A stretch of DNA of 64,000 nt from Planktosalinus sp963975935 (lineage in GTDB: Bacteria; Bacteroidota; Bacteroidia; Flavobacteriales; Flavobacteriaceae), in contig CAXBIQ010000004.1 of the NCBI GenBank assembly GCA_963975935.1, positions 62,001 through 126,000 on the forward strand, read 5' to 3'. Positions 42,430 to 51,241 of the stretch are shown one piece after another. The first letter of the stretch is position 1. Each line of letters starts with the position of its first letter. Below the pieces are notes generated by a model. The model worked only from the letters and a program-made list of their open reading frames with translations, searched no databases and was not told the origin of the DNA. Both the position numbers and the translations under genes were made by a program.

Positions 42430-45400
42430 ATGAGAACAAAGTTTAGTGGAATTTTAACGCTATTACTGGCGTTTGTAGTGCAACTTACGTTTGCACAAGA
42501 AAAAACAATCTCAGGTACGGTGACTGATGACACAGGTCTGCCTTTACCCGGGGTTAACATTGTAATTAAAGGTACAAGTACTGGTACACAGTCTGATTTT
42601 GATGGGAACTACTCCCTCAATGCCAGTGTGGGTCAAACACTTGTTTATACCTATGTAGGTTTTGCAACTCAGGAAAGAGCTGTAACTGCTGCAACCACAA
42701 CAATCGATCTTCAAATGCAGGCGGGTGAAGAACTCTCGCAGGTAGTTGTTACCGGTTTTGCGGTCAAAAGAGAAAAGAAAGCACTTGGTTATGCCGTTAG
42801 TGAAATCGCCGCTGAAAACATAGAGCAACGCTCTGAGGGTGATTTGGCCAGGGTATTATCCGGTAAGAGTTCAGGGGTTGTTATTACCAACTCCAGTGGT
42901 CTTTCAGGATCTGCAACCAACATTAACATTAGAGGGTACCTTTCTATTAGTGGAAGTAACCAGCCTCTTTTCATTGTTGATGGTGTGCCACTTTCAAACG
43001 ACACGAATTCAATTGGTAACTTCGTAGACGGTAACAGTGGATCTTCAAGATCACTGGATATCGATCCAAACAACATTGCCAATGTATCTGTACTTAAAGG
43101 TTTTGCTGCGGCAACCCTTTATGGTTCTGAAGGTAGAAACGGGGTAATCCTTATTACTACAAAATCAGGTAGTGCAGGATCCAGTGTTAAGAAAAATGAA
43201 ATTACTGTAACCCAAGGTTTGTTTTTCAATGATATCGCTTCTTTGCCTGATTACCAGAATACCTTTGGTAATGGTTTTGACGGTGCCTTTGGAAACTTCT
43301 TTTCAAACTGGGGTCCCGGTTTTTATGCTGAAGGATTTGGCGGATGGATGCAAGCAGGTAGTGGTGTAAACCCTGACGGGACAATTCCACACCCTTACAA
43401 CAGACCAAACCTTGCTGACGTGTTTCCTCAATTTCAAGGGGTAGATATTCCTTGGCAAGCAGAACCTGATAATGTTAAAGACTTTTTCAGAACAGGTATT
43501 GCCAGAAACACTTCGGTAAACATTGCAAGTGGTTCTGATGATGGAAAATATGCTTACAACCTTAGTTTTGGTCACCTCGATGATGAAGGGTTTACTCCCG
43601 GAAACAAAACAAACAGAACTACTTTTTCTGTGGGTGGTAAAGCTGAGTTGAGCAATAAGTTTACAGTAAACGGTAGCATTAACTTTGTGCGTACTGATTT
43701 TGACACGCCTCCTGTTGCTTTAAGTACAGGTTCAGGTACTATTGGTACAGGTCTTTCTGTTTTTGCAGATATATTCTACACACCCAGAAACGTGCCTTTG
43801 ATGGACTTACCATTCCAAAACCCTTTTACCGGGGCTAGTGTATATTACAGAGGTGATGAAGCTATTGTGAATCCAAACTGGACAGTAAGAAACAGTTTCA
43901 TCAACCAGGTTACTTCACGTGCCTTTGGTGCTAATTCACTTAGCTATCAAATTAACGATAACCTGAGCGCTATGTACCGTGTGGGTTATGATGTGTATTC
44001 TGAAAGAACAGAAGGTGGTACAAATGTGGGAGCTACTTCAGGTCCTGTATTAGGAGAATACTACACTTGGACTTCCCTCAACACTATTTGGGATCATAAT
44101 ATGATGTTGAACGGTTCTTATTCCTTGACTGATAATCTAGGAATGAACTTTACTGTGGGTGCTACAAGTCGTTATGAAAAGTTTCAAAGAGATGGAGTAT
44201 ATAGCTCTCAACAAATTGTATTTGATGTGTTCAGACACTTCAACTTTAGACAGCAATCAAACACAAGGGGAGACGGAGGTAATATCCAGGCTGAATTTGC
44301 ACAAAACATTGTAGGTGCTTATGGACAGATTGATTTAGATTATAATAATTACTTATTCCTAAACTTGTCTGCAAGAAATGACTGGGTTTCAAACCAAATC
44401 GAAAACAGTCAGTTCTACCCGAGTGCAAGTATTTCTTTCATTCCAACAACAGCGTTTGAAGGTTTGGGCTCAACTAATGGAATTAACTATTTAAAATTAA
44501 GAGCCGGTTACGGTACTTCTGCAGGTTTTGCAGGAGGTTATCCAACAGCTACGAATTTAATCTTAACACCTAGATACTTCACACCTCAGGGAAGTAGTGA
44601 TCCTGTTGCTTCAAACGTGTTCTCAACAACACTGGCAAACCCAGCTTTGAGACCGGAGCTTTTTGAAGAAATTGAGGTAGGTTTGGAAACAAGATTTTTA
44701 GACAACAGGGTTTCTTTGGATTTCTCTTACTATACCAGAACAACTACAGACTTGATCGTGTCACGACCACTTGCCCCTTCAACAGGGTATACTTCTACTC
44801 AATTTAACTTGGGTGAATTGGATGGATATGGTTTTGAAGCTGATTTAGGCCTTGAATTGGTTAGAAATGAAGGAAACGGCTTTAACTGGAATGTGAATAC
44901 AAACTATACTAAATACAGATCAACAGTTGTTGATTTAGGTTTGGGTGAGTCAGAAAATCCTGAAGATCAACTGGTACCTTATGCTGGATTTACCAACTTG
45001 GGTAATGCTGCTATCGCAGGTGAAGCCTTTAGTACGATGATTGGTTCAACAATCGCAAGAAATGATGATGGTGAGCCTATTGTAAACAGCCAGGGTCTTT
45101 ATGTTGTAGATCAGGGTCCAAACATTATTGGCGATGCAACTCCAGATTTCTTGGTAAACGTTGCAAACGCTATGTCTTACAGAAACATTAAGTTTAACTT
45201 CTTGTTAAGCTACCAGCACGGTGGGGATATTTATTCTGAAACCATTGGTACTTTACTAGGTAGAGGTTTAACCACAGATACTGAAGACAGATTGGATACT
45301 TATGTTTTACCGGGTGTAAAAGAAGATGGTACACCAAACGACATTCAAATCAACAACTCAGCATACTACTTTGACGTAGTGGGTCTTCAAGGTCCGGATG

Positions 45401-45672
45401 AGTTGCGTGTATATGACGGTTCAGTAATCCGTTTAAATGAAATTTCTTTAGGGTATGATTTCCCTAAAAAATGGTTAGACAGATCACCATTTGGAAGTGT
45501 ATCACTATCTGTAGCAGGTTACAACCTGTACTACCATTCACTTAATACACCTGAAGGTGTAAATTTTGACCCTAACATTGTGGGTACAGGTGTAGGTAAC
45601 GGTAGAGGATTTGATTTCTTGAATGGTCCTAGTGGAAAGAGATATGGTTTCACCGTTAAAGCAACATTTTAA
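42430..45672 (+). CDS. SusC/RagA family TonB-linked outer-membrane protein
   Basis: 1080 residues. Signal peptide to about residue 23 (TFAQ), carboxypeptidase-D-like domain (GTVTDDTGLPLPGVNIVIKG), plug with EIAAENIEQRSEGDLARVL and SGSNQPLFIVDGVPLSNDTN, then a 22-strand-type barrel ending GKRYGFTVKATF. Works with the SusD-like lipoprotein encoded eight bases downstream to import oligomeric substrates. No glycoside hydrolase, protease or regulator is nearby, so the substrate class is open. Confidence 0.96.
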   Translation: MRTKFSGILTLLLAFVVQLTFAQEKTISGTVTDDTGLPLPGVNIVIKGTSTGTQSDFDGNYSLNASVGQTLVYTYVGFATQERAVTAATTTIDLQMQAGEELSQVVVTGFAVKREKKALGYAVSEIAAENIEQRSEGDLARVLSGKSSGVVITNSSGLSGSATNINIRGYLSISGSNQPLFIVDGVPLSNDTNSIGNFVDGNSGSSRSLDIDPNNIANVSVLKGFAAATLYGSEGRNGVILITTKSGSAGSSVKKNEITVTQGLFFNDIASLPDYQNTFGNGFDGAFGNFFSNWGPGFYAEGFGGWMQAGSGVNPDGTIPHPYNRPNLADVFPQFQGVDIPWQAEPDNVKDFFRTGIARNTSVNIASGSDDGKYAYNLSFGHLDDEGFTPGNKTNRTTFSVGGKAELSNKFTVNGSINFVRTDFDTPPVALSTGSGTIGTGLSVFADIFYTPRNVPLMDLPFQNPFTGASVYYRGDEAIVNPNWTVRNSFINQVTSRAFGANSLSYQINDNLSAMYRVGYDVYSERTEGGTNVGATSGPVLGEYYTWTSLNTIWDHNMMLNGSYSLTDNLGMNFTVGATSRYEKFQRDGVYSSQQIVFDVFRHFNFRQQSNTRGDGGNIQAEFAQNIVGAYGQIDLDYNNYLFLNLSARNDWVSNQIENSQFYPSASISFIPTTAFEGLGSTNGINYLKLRAGYGTSAGFAGGYPTATNLILTPRYFTPQGSSDPVASNVFSTTLANPALRPELFEEIEVGLETRFLDNRVSLDFSYYTRTTTDLIVSRPLAPSTGYTSTQFNLGELDGYGFEADLGLELVRNEGNGFNWNVNTNYTKYRSTVVDLGLGESENPEDQLVPYAGFTNLGNAAIAGEAFSTMIGSTIARNDDGEPIVNSQGLYVVDQGPNIIGDATPDFLVNVANAMSYRNIKFNFLLSYQHGGDIYSETIGTLLGRGLTTDTEDRLDTYVLPGVKEDGTPNDIQINNSAYYFDVVGLQGPDELRVYDGSVIRLNEISLGYDFPKKWLDRSPFGSVSLSVAGYNLYYHSLNTPEGVNFDPNIVGTGVGNGRGFDFLNGPSGKRYGFTVKATF

Positions 45673-45686
45673 AAATATAAATGATT

Positions 45687-47378
45687 ATGAAAAAAATAAA
45701 AGTAATATTTATTCTAGCCTTAGGCTTGTTATCGCTCAACTCGTGTGAAACAACCGATCTAGATTTATTGGATAACCCAAACGCGCTTAACCCGACACAA
45801 GCTGATATTGACTTGTACATGAATGCAATTCAAGCCAGAACAGCTACTTTCACAAACACGTTGGGTAACACGGGTGCACAAATGACCCGTATTCACTATA
45901 TGTTTGGCAGAAATTACGAAAACGTATATAGCCCTGCTACTTTTAGTGCTGTATGGTCAACTGCTTATGCAGGTATTTTAAACGACATCAAAGAGATGAA
46001 TATCTTGGTTGATGATATAGGAGAAGGTTTTGAAAAGCACTCTGCAGTTGGAGATGTTGTTGAAGCTTACTTGTTAATCACGCTTGTAGATTATTTTGGA
46101 GACATTCCTTATTCTGAAGCATTGGATCTAGAGATTCTTAACCCGTCTGTTGACGGTGGTGCTGCTGTTTATGCTTCCGCTTTGGATTTGCTTGATTCTG
46201 CAATTGCTAAATTTCAAGTAGAAGGAAGTGTTGCAATCGCAAATGACTTCTTTTATGGAAATAACTATGATACCTGGATAAAGTTGGCAAACACGCTTAA
46301 AATGAAAGTGTATATTCAATCACGTCTGGTTGATAGTGGTGCCATTTCAAACTTTGAGACAATCGCTTCTTCAGGCAACTATATTGGTGCCGGTGAAGAC
46401 TGGGTTTTCAACTGGGGGTCAAATATCGAGAACCCTAACTCAAGACACCCGTTTTACAATAACAGTTATGGTCCCGGTGGTGTGCCCGTTATAGGCCTTT
46501 ACCAGTCAAACTGGTTCATGGATTTGATGAAAAACGACAAGCCTATTCAAGATCCTAGAATGCGCTACTATTTCTACAGACAAGTAAGTGATGTAGAAAG
46601 CAACGTAAACGATGCAGGTGATGAAATGCGTTGTACCATTGAGCCTATTCCTCCTCACTATGACGCTATCGATGCTGTTTACTGTATCATAGATAATGAT
46701 GAAGGATACTGGGGTAGAGACCACGGTGACGGTGCCGGTATTCCACCTGATGGTTCATTGAGAACAGTTTATGGTATATACCCTGTGGGTGGTCGTTTTG
46801 ATGATAACTCATTTGAAGAACTTGACGGATTAAACTTTGGTGCTGAAGGAAATGGTATTACTCCAATCCTACTTGCTTCTACAGTTGATTTCTGGAGAGC
46901 AGAAGCGTCGCTTTTTGGCGGATCTGGTAACACAGCTACACACGTTGCAAACGGTATAACCAAGTCAATCAACCTTGTAAGAGGATTCACAGACAGAAGT
47001 GTAAATGACTTTGATGCTTCTTTCATTCCTGACGCTGCAGATGATGCTGATTATATAGCTATTGTTACTAATAGAGTAAACAATGCTGCATCAGATGCTG
47101 AAAGACTGGATTTGATTGCTAAAGAATTATTCATTACCTTATTGGGGAATGGAACAGATGCTTATAACTTCTACAGAAGAACAGGAGCTCCTAGAGATAT
47201 CCAGCCTAATCTTGAACCCAACCCGGGTCCATTCATTAGATCACACTGGTATCCTGCTAATGAAGTTACTGCTAACTCAAGCCTGAACCAAAAACCAAAT
47301 GTATCAGTTAAAGTATTCTGGGATAACAATCCTGACAGTACTGGTGCACCGGGTAGTGGATTCCCAAACAATAATTAA
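45687..47378 (+). CDS. SusD/RagB-like nutrient-binding lipoprotein (SusD-like_2 type)
   Basis: About 563 residues. Start at ATG 45687 is preferred because MKKIKVIFILALGLLSLNSC is a clean lipoprotein signal; an ATG two codons earlier is possible. The helical SusD fold shows as VYSPATFSAVWSTAYAGILN, AYLLITLVDYFGDIPYSEAL, WIKLANTLKMKVYIQS and VNRVNNAASDAERLDLIAKE-like segments. Forms the lid on the SusC barrel and binds the substrate at the surface. Followed after 13 bases by a lipoprotein gene. Confidence 0.93.
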   Translation: MKKIKVIFILALGLLSLNSCETTDLDLLDNPNALNPTQADIDLYMNAIQARTATFTNTLGNTGAQMTRIHYMFGRNYENVYSPATFSAVWSTAYAGILNDIKEMNILVDDIGEGFEKHSAVGDVVEAYLLITLVDYFGDIPYSEALDLEILNPSVDGGAAVYASALDLLDSAIAKFQVEGSVAIANDFFYGNNYDTWIKLANTLKMKVYIQSRLVDSGAISNFETIASSGNYIGAGEDWVFNWGSNIENPNSRHPFYNNSYGPGGVPVIGLYQSNWFMDLMKNDKPIQDPRMRYYFYRQVSDVESNVNDAGDEMRCTIEPIPPHYDAIDAVYCIIDNDEGYWGRDHGDGAGIPPDGSLRTVYGIYPVGGRFDDNSFEELDGLNFGAEGNGITPILLASTVDFWRAEASLFGGSGNTATHVANGITKSINLVRGFTDRSVNDFDASFIPDAADDADYIAIVTNRVNNAASDAERLDLIAKELFITLLGNGTDAYNFYRRTGAPRDIQPNLEPNPGPFIRSHWYPANEVTANSSLNQKPNVSVKVFWDNNPDSTGAPGSGFPNNN

Positions 47379-47391
47379 AACATTTTAAACT

Positions 47392-48357
47392 ATGAAAAAT
47401 ATATTTAAAAAAGTAACCCTATTAGGTCTTGTCGCTTTCTTTGTCTCTTGTAGCGACACAGACAGACCAATAGATGATTTAAACGAAGGCACTACAAGAG
47501 GTGCTGTTCTTAAGACAGTTAGAGATATGACTTCTACTGATATCCGTATCGGTGTTGAAGGAGAGCAAGTAGCTGTTGTTGTAGACGTTATTGACAGAGA
47601 ATTTGGTGATTTAACTGAGAAGATCGATGTCTATATGCGTTTCCAGGATAACAATAACGAAGGTGATGAAAATAATAGTACAGAAGAGCAATTTGTGACT
47701 TCTATACCTGCAAGTTCATTTGACTTTAGTGGTCAATACCCGCGTGCTTCATACACCGTTACACCTGAGGAAATTCAGGGGTTATTTTCACTTACTGAAG
47801 ATGACTACACCGGTGGTGACCGTTTCATCATTCGTTTTGAATTAGTTCTAACAGATGGTAGGGTGTTTACAAACACCAATGCTAACAACGTTATATTAGG
47901 GGGTCCATTCTATGATTCACCTTTTGTATACAATGTTAACATCACCTGTCCGGTACCTGATGGTGCATATACTGGGGCATATACTGTAACTGCTGTAGAT
48001 CTTGGCGTATTAGGTATTCCTGTTTGGGGAGTTGGTGATGTTGTTACAATAGAACTAGGAAACAGCTTAACATCTAGAGTTTTTGAAGTTCAGCATATTC
48101 CGGCTGCAGGTGTGGGTCAACCGCCTACTCCTTTTGCATTTGATTTACTATGTAACAATGTTATTGTATTCAGTGGTCAAGGTACAGGACTAACCTGTGG
48201 TAGCGGTGGTCTTTTCTATGGCCCGGCACCAGACGGTTCTGTTGCTACTTACAATCCTGATGATGACAGTACCTTAACAATTACATTTACTGACAACGAA
48301 GTGAGTGACTGTGGTGAAGGTCCAAGAGTAATTAATGCTACTCTTACCAAAAACTAA
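47392..48357 (+). CDS. Lipoprotein of the SusCD operon with shared C-terminal module
   Basis: 321 residues; signal and lipobox FFVSCSD (Cys about 20). The N-terminal half is a beta-rich domain (STDIRIGVEGEQVAVVVDVI, LTEKIDVYMRFQDNN, RFIIRFELVLTDGRVFTN). The C-terminal 130 residues (GAYTVTAVDLGVLGIPVWG ... LFYGPAPDGSVATYN ... RVINATLTKN) match the C-terminus of the next gene and of the fibronectin-like lipoprotein at 9315. Probably a surface accessory binding protein of the SusCD system. A perfect terminator follows. Confidence 0.85.
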   Translation: MKNIFKKVTLLGLVAFFVSCSDTDRPIDDLNEGTTRGAVLKTVRDMTSTDIRIGVEGEQVAVVVDVIDREFGDLTEKIDVYMRFQDNNNEGDENNSTEEQFVTSIPASSFDFSGQYPRASYTVTPEEIQGLFSLTEDDYTGGDRFIIRFELVLTDGRVFTNTNANNVILGGPFYDSPFVYNVNITCPVPDGAYTGAYTVTAVDLGVLGIPVWGVGDVVTIELGNSLTSRVFEVQHIPAAGVGQPPTPFAFDLLCNNVIVFSGQGTGLTCGSGGLFYGPAPDGSVATYNPDDDSTLTITFTDNEVSDCGEGPRVINATLTKN

Positions 48358-48383
48358 GATACATTATCTTATATATTAAAATG

Positions 48384-48413
48384 AACCACCCGCCAAAAGC
48401 GGGTGGTTTTTTT
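48384..48413 (+). terminator. Rho-independent terminator after the SusCD operon
   Basis: AACCACCCGC (48384-48393), 5-base loop, GCGGGTGGTT (48399-48408), then a T run to 48413. Perfect 10-bp stem. Confidence 0.92.
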
Positions 48414-48448
48414 GTATATTTAAGCTAAATCTTTATTAAAGGTGAATA

Positions 48449-49408
48449 ATGAATATATCCTCTGACAAATTATTGGCATTTCTCTTTATACCATTCATCA
48501 TTTTTTCATGCAGTGATTCACAAAATACTTCTGAGCAAATTGAAGAAACACCCTGCGATGCCCATTTCATAACAGATGAAAGTTTAACATCCACAAACAT
48601 ATATCCCGGTCAAACAAATGAGAACACAACAATTGCGGTGTATATCATCGATGGAGATGCTGGCAACCTTACAGAAAAAATAAATATTTATGTAAGCTAT
48701 ATGGATAACACCCCTTCAGATGGCAATAACAGCATACAAGAACAATTTTTTAAATCCATCTCATCAAGTGAATTTCAAACAAATGAACAAGACCCGAAAG
48801 CCGTTATAACTGTTGAGCTTCAGGAAATCGAAGATTTCTTAAATATATCCCAGCCTGTTTATACACCCGGCGATGCTTTTGTTTTTCGTCTGGAGTTAGT
48901 CATGACAGATGGAAGAATTTTTACCAACAACTCAGAAAGCAGCGAAGCTGCCTGCGGCTCCTTGGAAAACTCAGATTTTATTTTTGAAATTGATATTTTT
49001 TGCCCTATTGATGAGAACATTTATACCGGGCAATATACTGTTACATCTGTTGAGCCGGGAGTTCTTGGTATTCCCGTTTGGGTGGTAGGCAGAGTTGTTG
49101 AAATTGAAATCGAAAACTCTCCAATATCAAGGGTATTTAATATTGATCATTTACCATTTGCAGGAACTCCAATATTTTATTCTTTTACTTTTAACTTACT
49201 TTGTGATAACATCATTGTCAATAGCGGCCAACCCACAGGATTAACGTGTCCCGATGGGAATCTTTTTTATGGACCCGCTCCCAATGGCTCTGTTGCAGCA
49301 TTTGACCCCAATGACGACAGCATCCTGACAATCACGTTTACTGATAACGAGTTAGGCGTTTGTGAAGATGCCCCCAGGGTGATTACGTGTACACTTACAA
49401 AGAATTAA
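48449..49408 (+). CDS. Paralogous lipoprotein with the same two domains
   Basis: 319 residues. Lipobox IIFSCSD (Cys about 21). Same layout as the upstream gene: STNIYPGQTNENTTIAVYII, LTEKINIYVSYMDN and FRLELVMTDGRIFTN in the first half; YTGQYTVTSVEPGVLGIPVW, LFYGPAPNGSVAAFDPND and RVITCTLTKN in the second. A tandem duplicate that has diverged clearly and is separated by a terminator, so it needs its own promoter or read-through. Function unknown. Confidence 0.82.
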   Translation: MNISSDKLLAFLFIPFIIFSCSDSQNTSEQIEETPCDAHFITDESLTSTNIYPGQTNENTTIAVYIIDGDAGNLTEKINIYVSYMDNTPSDGNNSIQEQFFKSISSSEFQTNEQDPKAVITVELQEIEDFLNISQPVYTPGDAFVFRLELVMTDGRIFTNNSESSEAACGSLENSDFIFEIDIFCPIDENIYTGQYTVTSVEPGVLGIPVWVVGRVVEIEIENSPISRVFNIDHLPFAGTPIFYSFTFNLLCDNIIVNSGQPTGLTCPDGNLFYGPAPNGSVAAFDPNDDSILTITFTDNELGVCEDAPRVITCTLTKN

Positions 49409-49470
49409 CAATACCCCTCTTTTTCAGTAAACTTTAAATTGTGCAAGACGGTAATGCGACGGGTTTTTAA

Positions 49471-49478
49471 TACCTTTA
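49471..49478 (+). promoter_or_regulatory. -7-like element four bases before rlmB start
   Basis: TACCTTTA, one base off TAnnTTTG, followed by CACC and the ATG. If used as a promoter, the mRNA would begin at or next to the start codon (leaderless). Confidence 0.4.
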
Positions 49479-49482
49479 CACC

Positions 49483-50223
49483 ATGCAAAAAGAAAACCTT
49501 ATTTACGGTATCAGGGCAATCCTGGAAGCAATACAGGCCGACACAACTATAGACAAAGTCTTTATCCAAAAAAATGTCCAGGGGGCATTGATGCAGGAGT
49601 TGCTGGGCACGCTCAAGAAACAGCAAATCAACTTTAGTTATGTTCCCTTGGAAAAAATGAACAAACTCACCCAGGGAAACCACCAGGGCGCTGTTGCCAC
49701 CATTTCACCAATAGGTTTTTCCACTCTGGAACAACTGGTCGAGAATGCTTTGCAAAAAGAATCCGCACCTTTCTTTCTCATCCTTGATGCCATCTCAGAT
49801 GCAAGGAATTTTGGTGCTATCATAAGAACGGCTTCCTGTACCGGTGTAGATGGAATTATTATCCAAAAACACGGTGCTGCCCCGGTAAATGCAGATACAA
49901 TCAAAACCTCAGCCGGCGGAGTCTTTCAGGTGCCCATCTGTAAGGTAGATCACATCAAGGATGCGGTCTATTTTTTGCAGGCTTCAGGTATACAAACCAT
50001 CGCAGCAACAGAAAAAGCACATGCTACCATATATGAGACTGACCTCTCCACTCCCCTGGCGGTTTTAATGGGTTCAGAAGATAAAGGGGTAAACCCTTCA
50101 GTATTAAAAATAGTGGATTTGAAAGCCAAACTTCCCATGCAGGGTGAAATAGCGTCCTTGAATGTTTCTGTGGCCTGTGGTGCTATATTATATGAAGTGG
50201 TTCGGCAAAGATTAAAAACCTAA
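49483..50223 (+). CDS. rlmB: 23S rRNA (guanosine-2'-O-)-methyltransferase RlmB/TrmH family
   Basis: 246 residues. The N-terminal substrate-binding domain (1-75, NLIYGIRAILEAIQADTTID and QGNHQGAVATI) is followed by the SpoU/TrmH knot domain with FFLILDAISDARNFGAIIRTA, VLMGSEDKGVNPSVLKI and the final LPMQGEIASLNVSVACGAI. Family members methylate G2251 of 23S rRNA at the ribose using SAM. A sister activity on tRNA cannot be excluded, but the N-terminal domain favours RlmB. Confidence 0.92.
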   Translation: MQKENLIYGIRAILEAIQADTTIDKVFIQKNVQGALMQELLGTLKKQQINFSYVPLEKMNKLTQGNHQGAVATISPIGFSTLEQLVENALQKESAPFFLILDAISDARNFGAIIRTASCTGVDGIIIQKHGAAPVNADTIKTSAGGVFQVPICKVDHIKDAVYFLQASGIQTIAATEKAHATIYETDLSTPLAVLMGSEDKGVNPSVLKIVDLKAKLPMQGEIASLNVSVACGAILYEVVRQRLKT

Positions 50224-50247
50224 AAAAGAAACCTTAAAACTAGAGCG

Positions 50248-51018
50248 TTAATCGTCCTTTTTCTTGAAAGTATATTTTATGGTAATTTTGGGTCTCTGTT
50301 TGTATGAGACGTCTCCGGTATTTTCAGGTGAGACTTCTGGCTTTTCTTCTTTAGGGGTTCCTATAAAATTTCCGTTTTCATCAAACTGTTTCATAAATTC
50401 ATCTTCCTCTTCAATATAATCATCGTGTTCCCAGGCATAAATTTTAGGCTTTTCAATTTTCGATTTAAATAAGAAAGCAAAAAGAAAACCTACAAGCAAA
50501 CCCGATAAATGTCCCTCCCAGGAAATTCCTTTTTCGATAGGAAAAACATACCACAACAATCCGCCATATAAAAAAACGATAATCAAAGACAAAGCTATAA
50601 GGCGGTAATACTTAGAAAAAACACCTTTAAAAAACAAAAAAGAAACCAGCATATAAACAATACCGCTGGCACCAATGTGATTAGCCGGCCGGCCAATGAG
50701 CCACGTGAGCAAGCCTGTAAGCAACAAACCATACAACAAGACACGCCAGCTGTCTTTTCGATAAAAGTAAAACAAGGCGGTAGTTAAAACCAACAAGGGA
50801 ATACTGTTATTAAAAAGATGTTTGAGACTTCCGTGAATAAACGGACTAAAGAGTATACCACGCAGCCCCTCAACAGTCCTTGGGTAGACTCCATAATCAT
50901 TAAAAATAACGTGAAAACGGATTTCAAACCAATAAACCACCCATAAAACCATGACAAATAAAATGGGATACCCAATGGTAGCCGGTGTAAACGTAAAAGG
51001 ATTGTCAATTTTTCTCAT
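50248..51018 (-). CDS. Rhomboid family intramembrane serine protease
   Basis: 256 residues from ATG 51018 (MRKIDNPFTFTPATIGYP). The frame extends 22 codons to a TTG, which is less likely as a start. Six membrane helices; the catalytic Ser is in HIGASGIVYML and the His in SWEGHLSGLLVG, the canonical rhomboid dyad. A cytoplasmic Glu-rich tail follows (about 190-256). Cleaves membrane proteins within the bilayer; the substrate is unknown. Converges with rlmB. Confidence 0.88.
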   Translation of the reverse strand: MRKIDNPFTFTPATIGYPILFVMVLWVVYWFEIRFHVIFNDYGVYPRTVEGLRGILFSPFIHGSLKHLFNNSIPLLVLTTALFYFYRKDSWRVLLYGLLLTGLLTWLIGRPANHIGASGIVYMLVSFLFFKGVFSKYYRLIALSLIIVFLYGGLLWYVFPIEKGISWEGHLSGLLVGFLFAFLFKSKIEKPKIYAWEHDDYIEEEDEFMKQFDENGNFIGTPKEEKPEVSPENTGDVSYKQRPKITIKYTFKKKDD

Positions 51019-51188
51019 AAATGCCCACGAAAGCGTGTATCTCGTATAGTCTACCCACTTATATCTTTTAAAGTAGTATTCCAATAACTCTGCCGTTTTA
51101 AAGATACTGAAAATGTGACATACTGTTATTTTAATAGCAGCAATTAAGTTATGGATGTAGTAATCATAAAAACAACCTAAATCATAAA

Positions 51189-51205
51189 ACTTTGAACTTT
51201 GAATC
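51189..51205 (+). repeat. Short period-7 repeat before rarA
   Basis: ACTTTGA, ACTTTGA, ATC. Only two full units; same family as the arrays near carA. Confidence 0.5.
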
Positions 51206-51229
51206 TTTTTTTGGAACGCTTAAAAACAA

Positions 51230-51237
51230 TAACTTTA
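51230..51237 (+). promoter_or_regulatory. -7-like element four bases before rarA start
   Basis: TAACTTTA followed by CACC and ATG, the same arrangement as in front of rlmB. A TTTG box occurs 16 bases upstream at 51210-51213, closer than the usual 19-21. Confidence 0.4.
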
Positions 51238-51241
51238 CACC

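Noticed and set aside
51019..51084. TTG-initiated extension of the rhomboid protease
   Set aside because: An in-frame ATG at 51018 gives a typical N-terminus; TTG starts are rare here. Not excluded.
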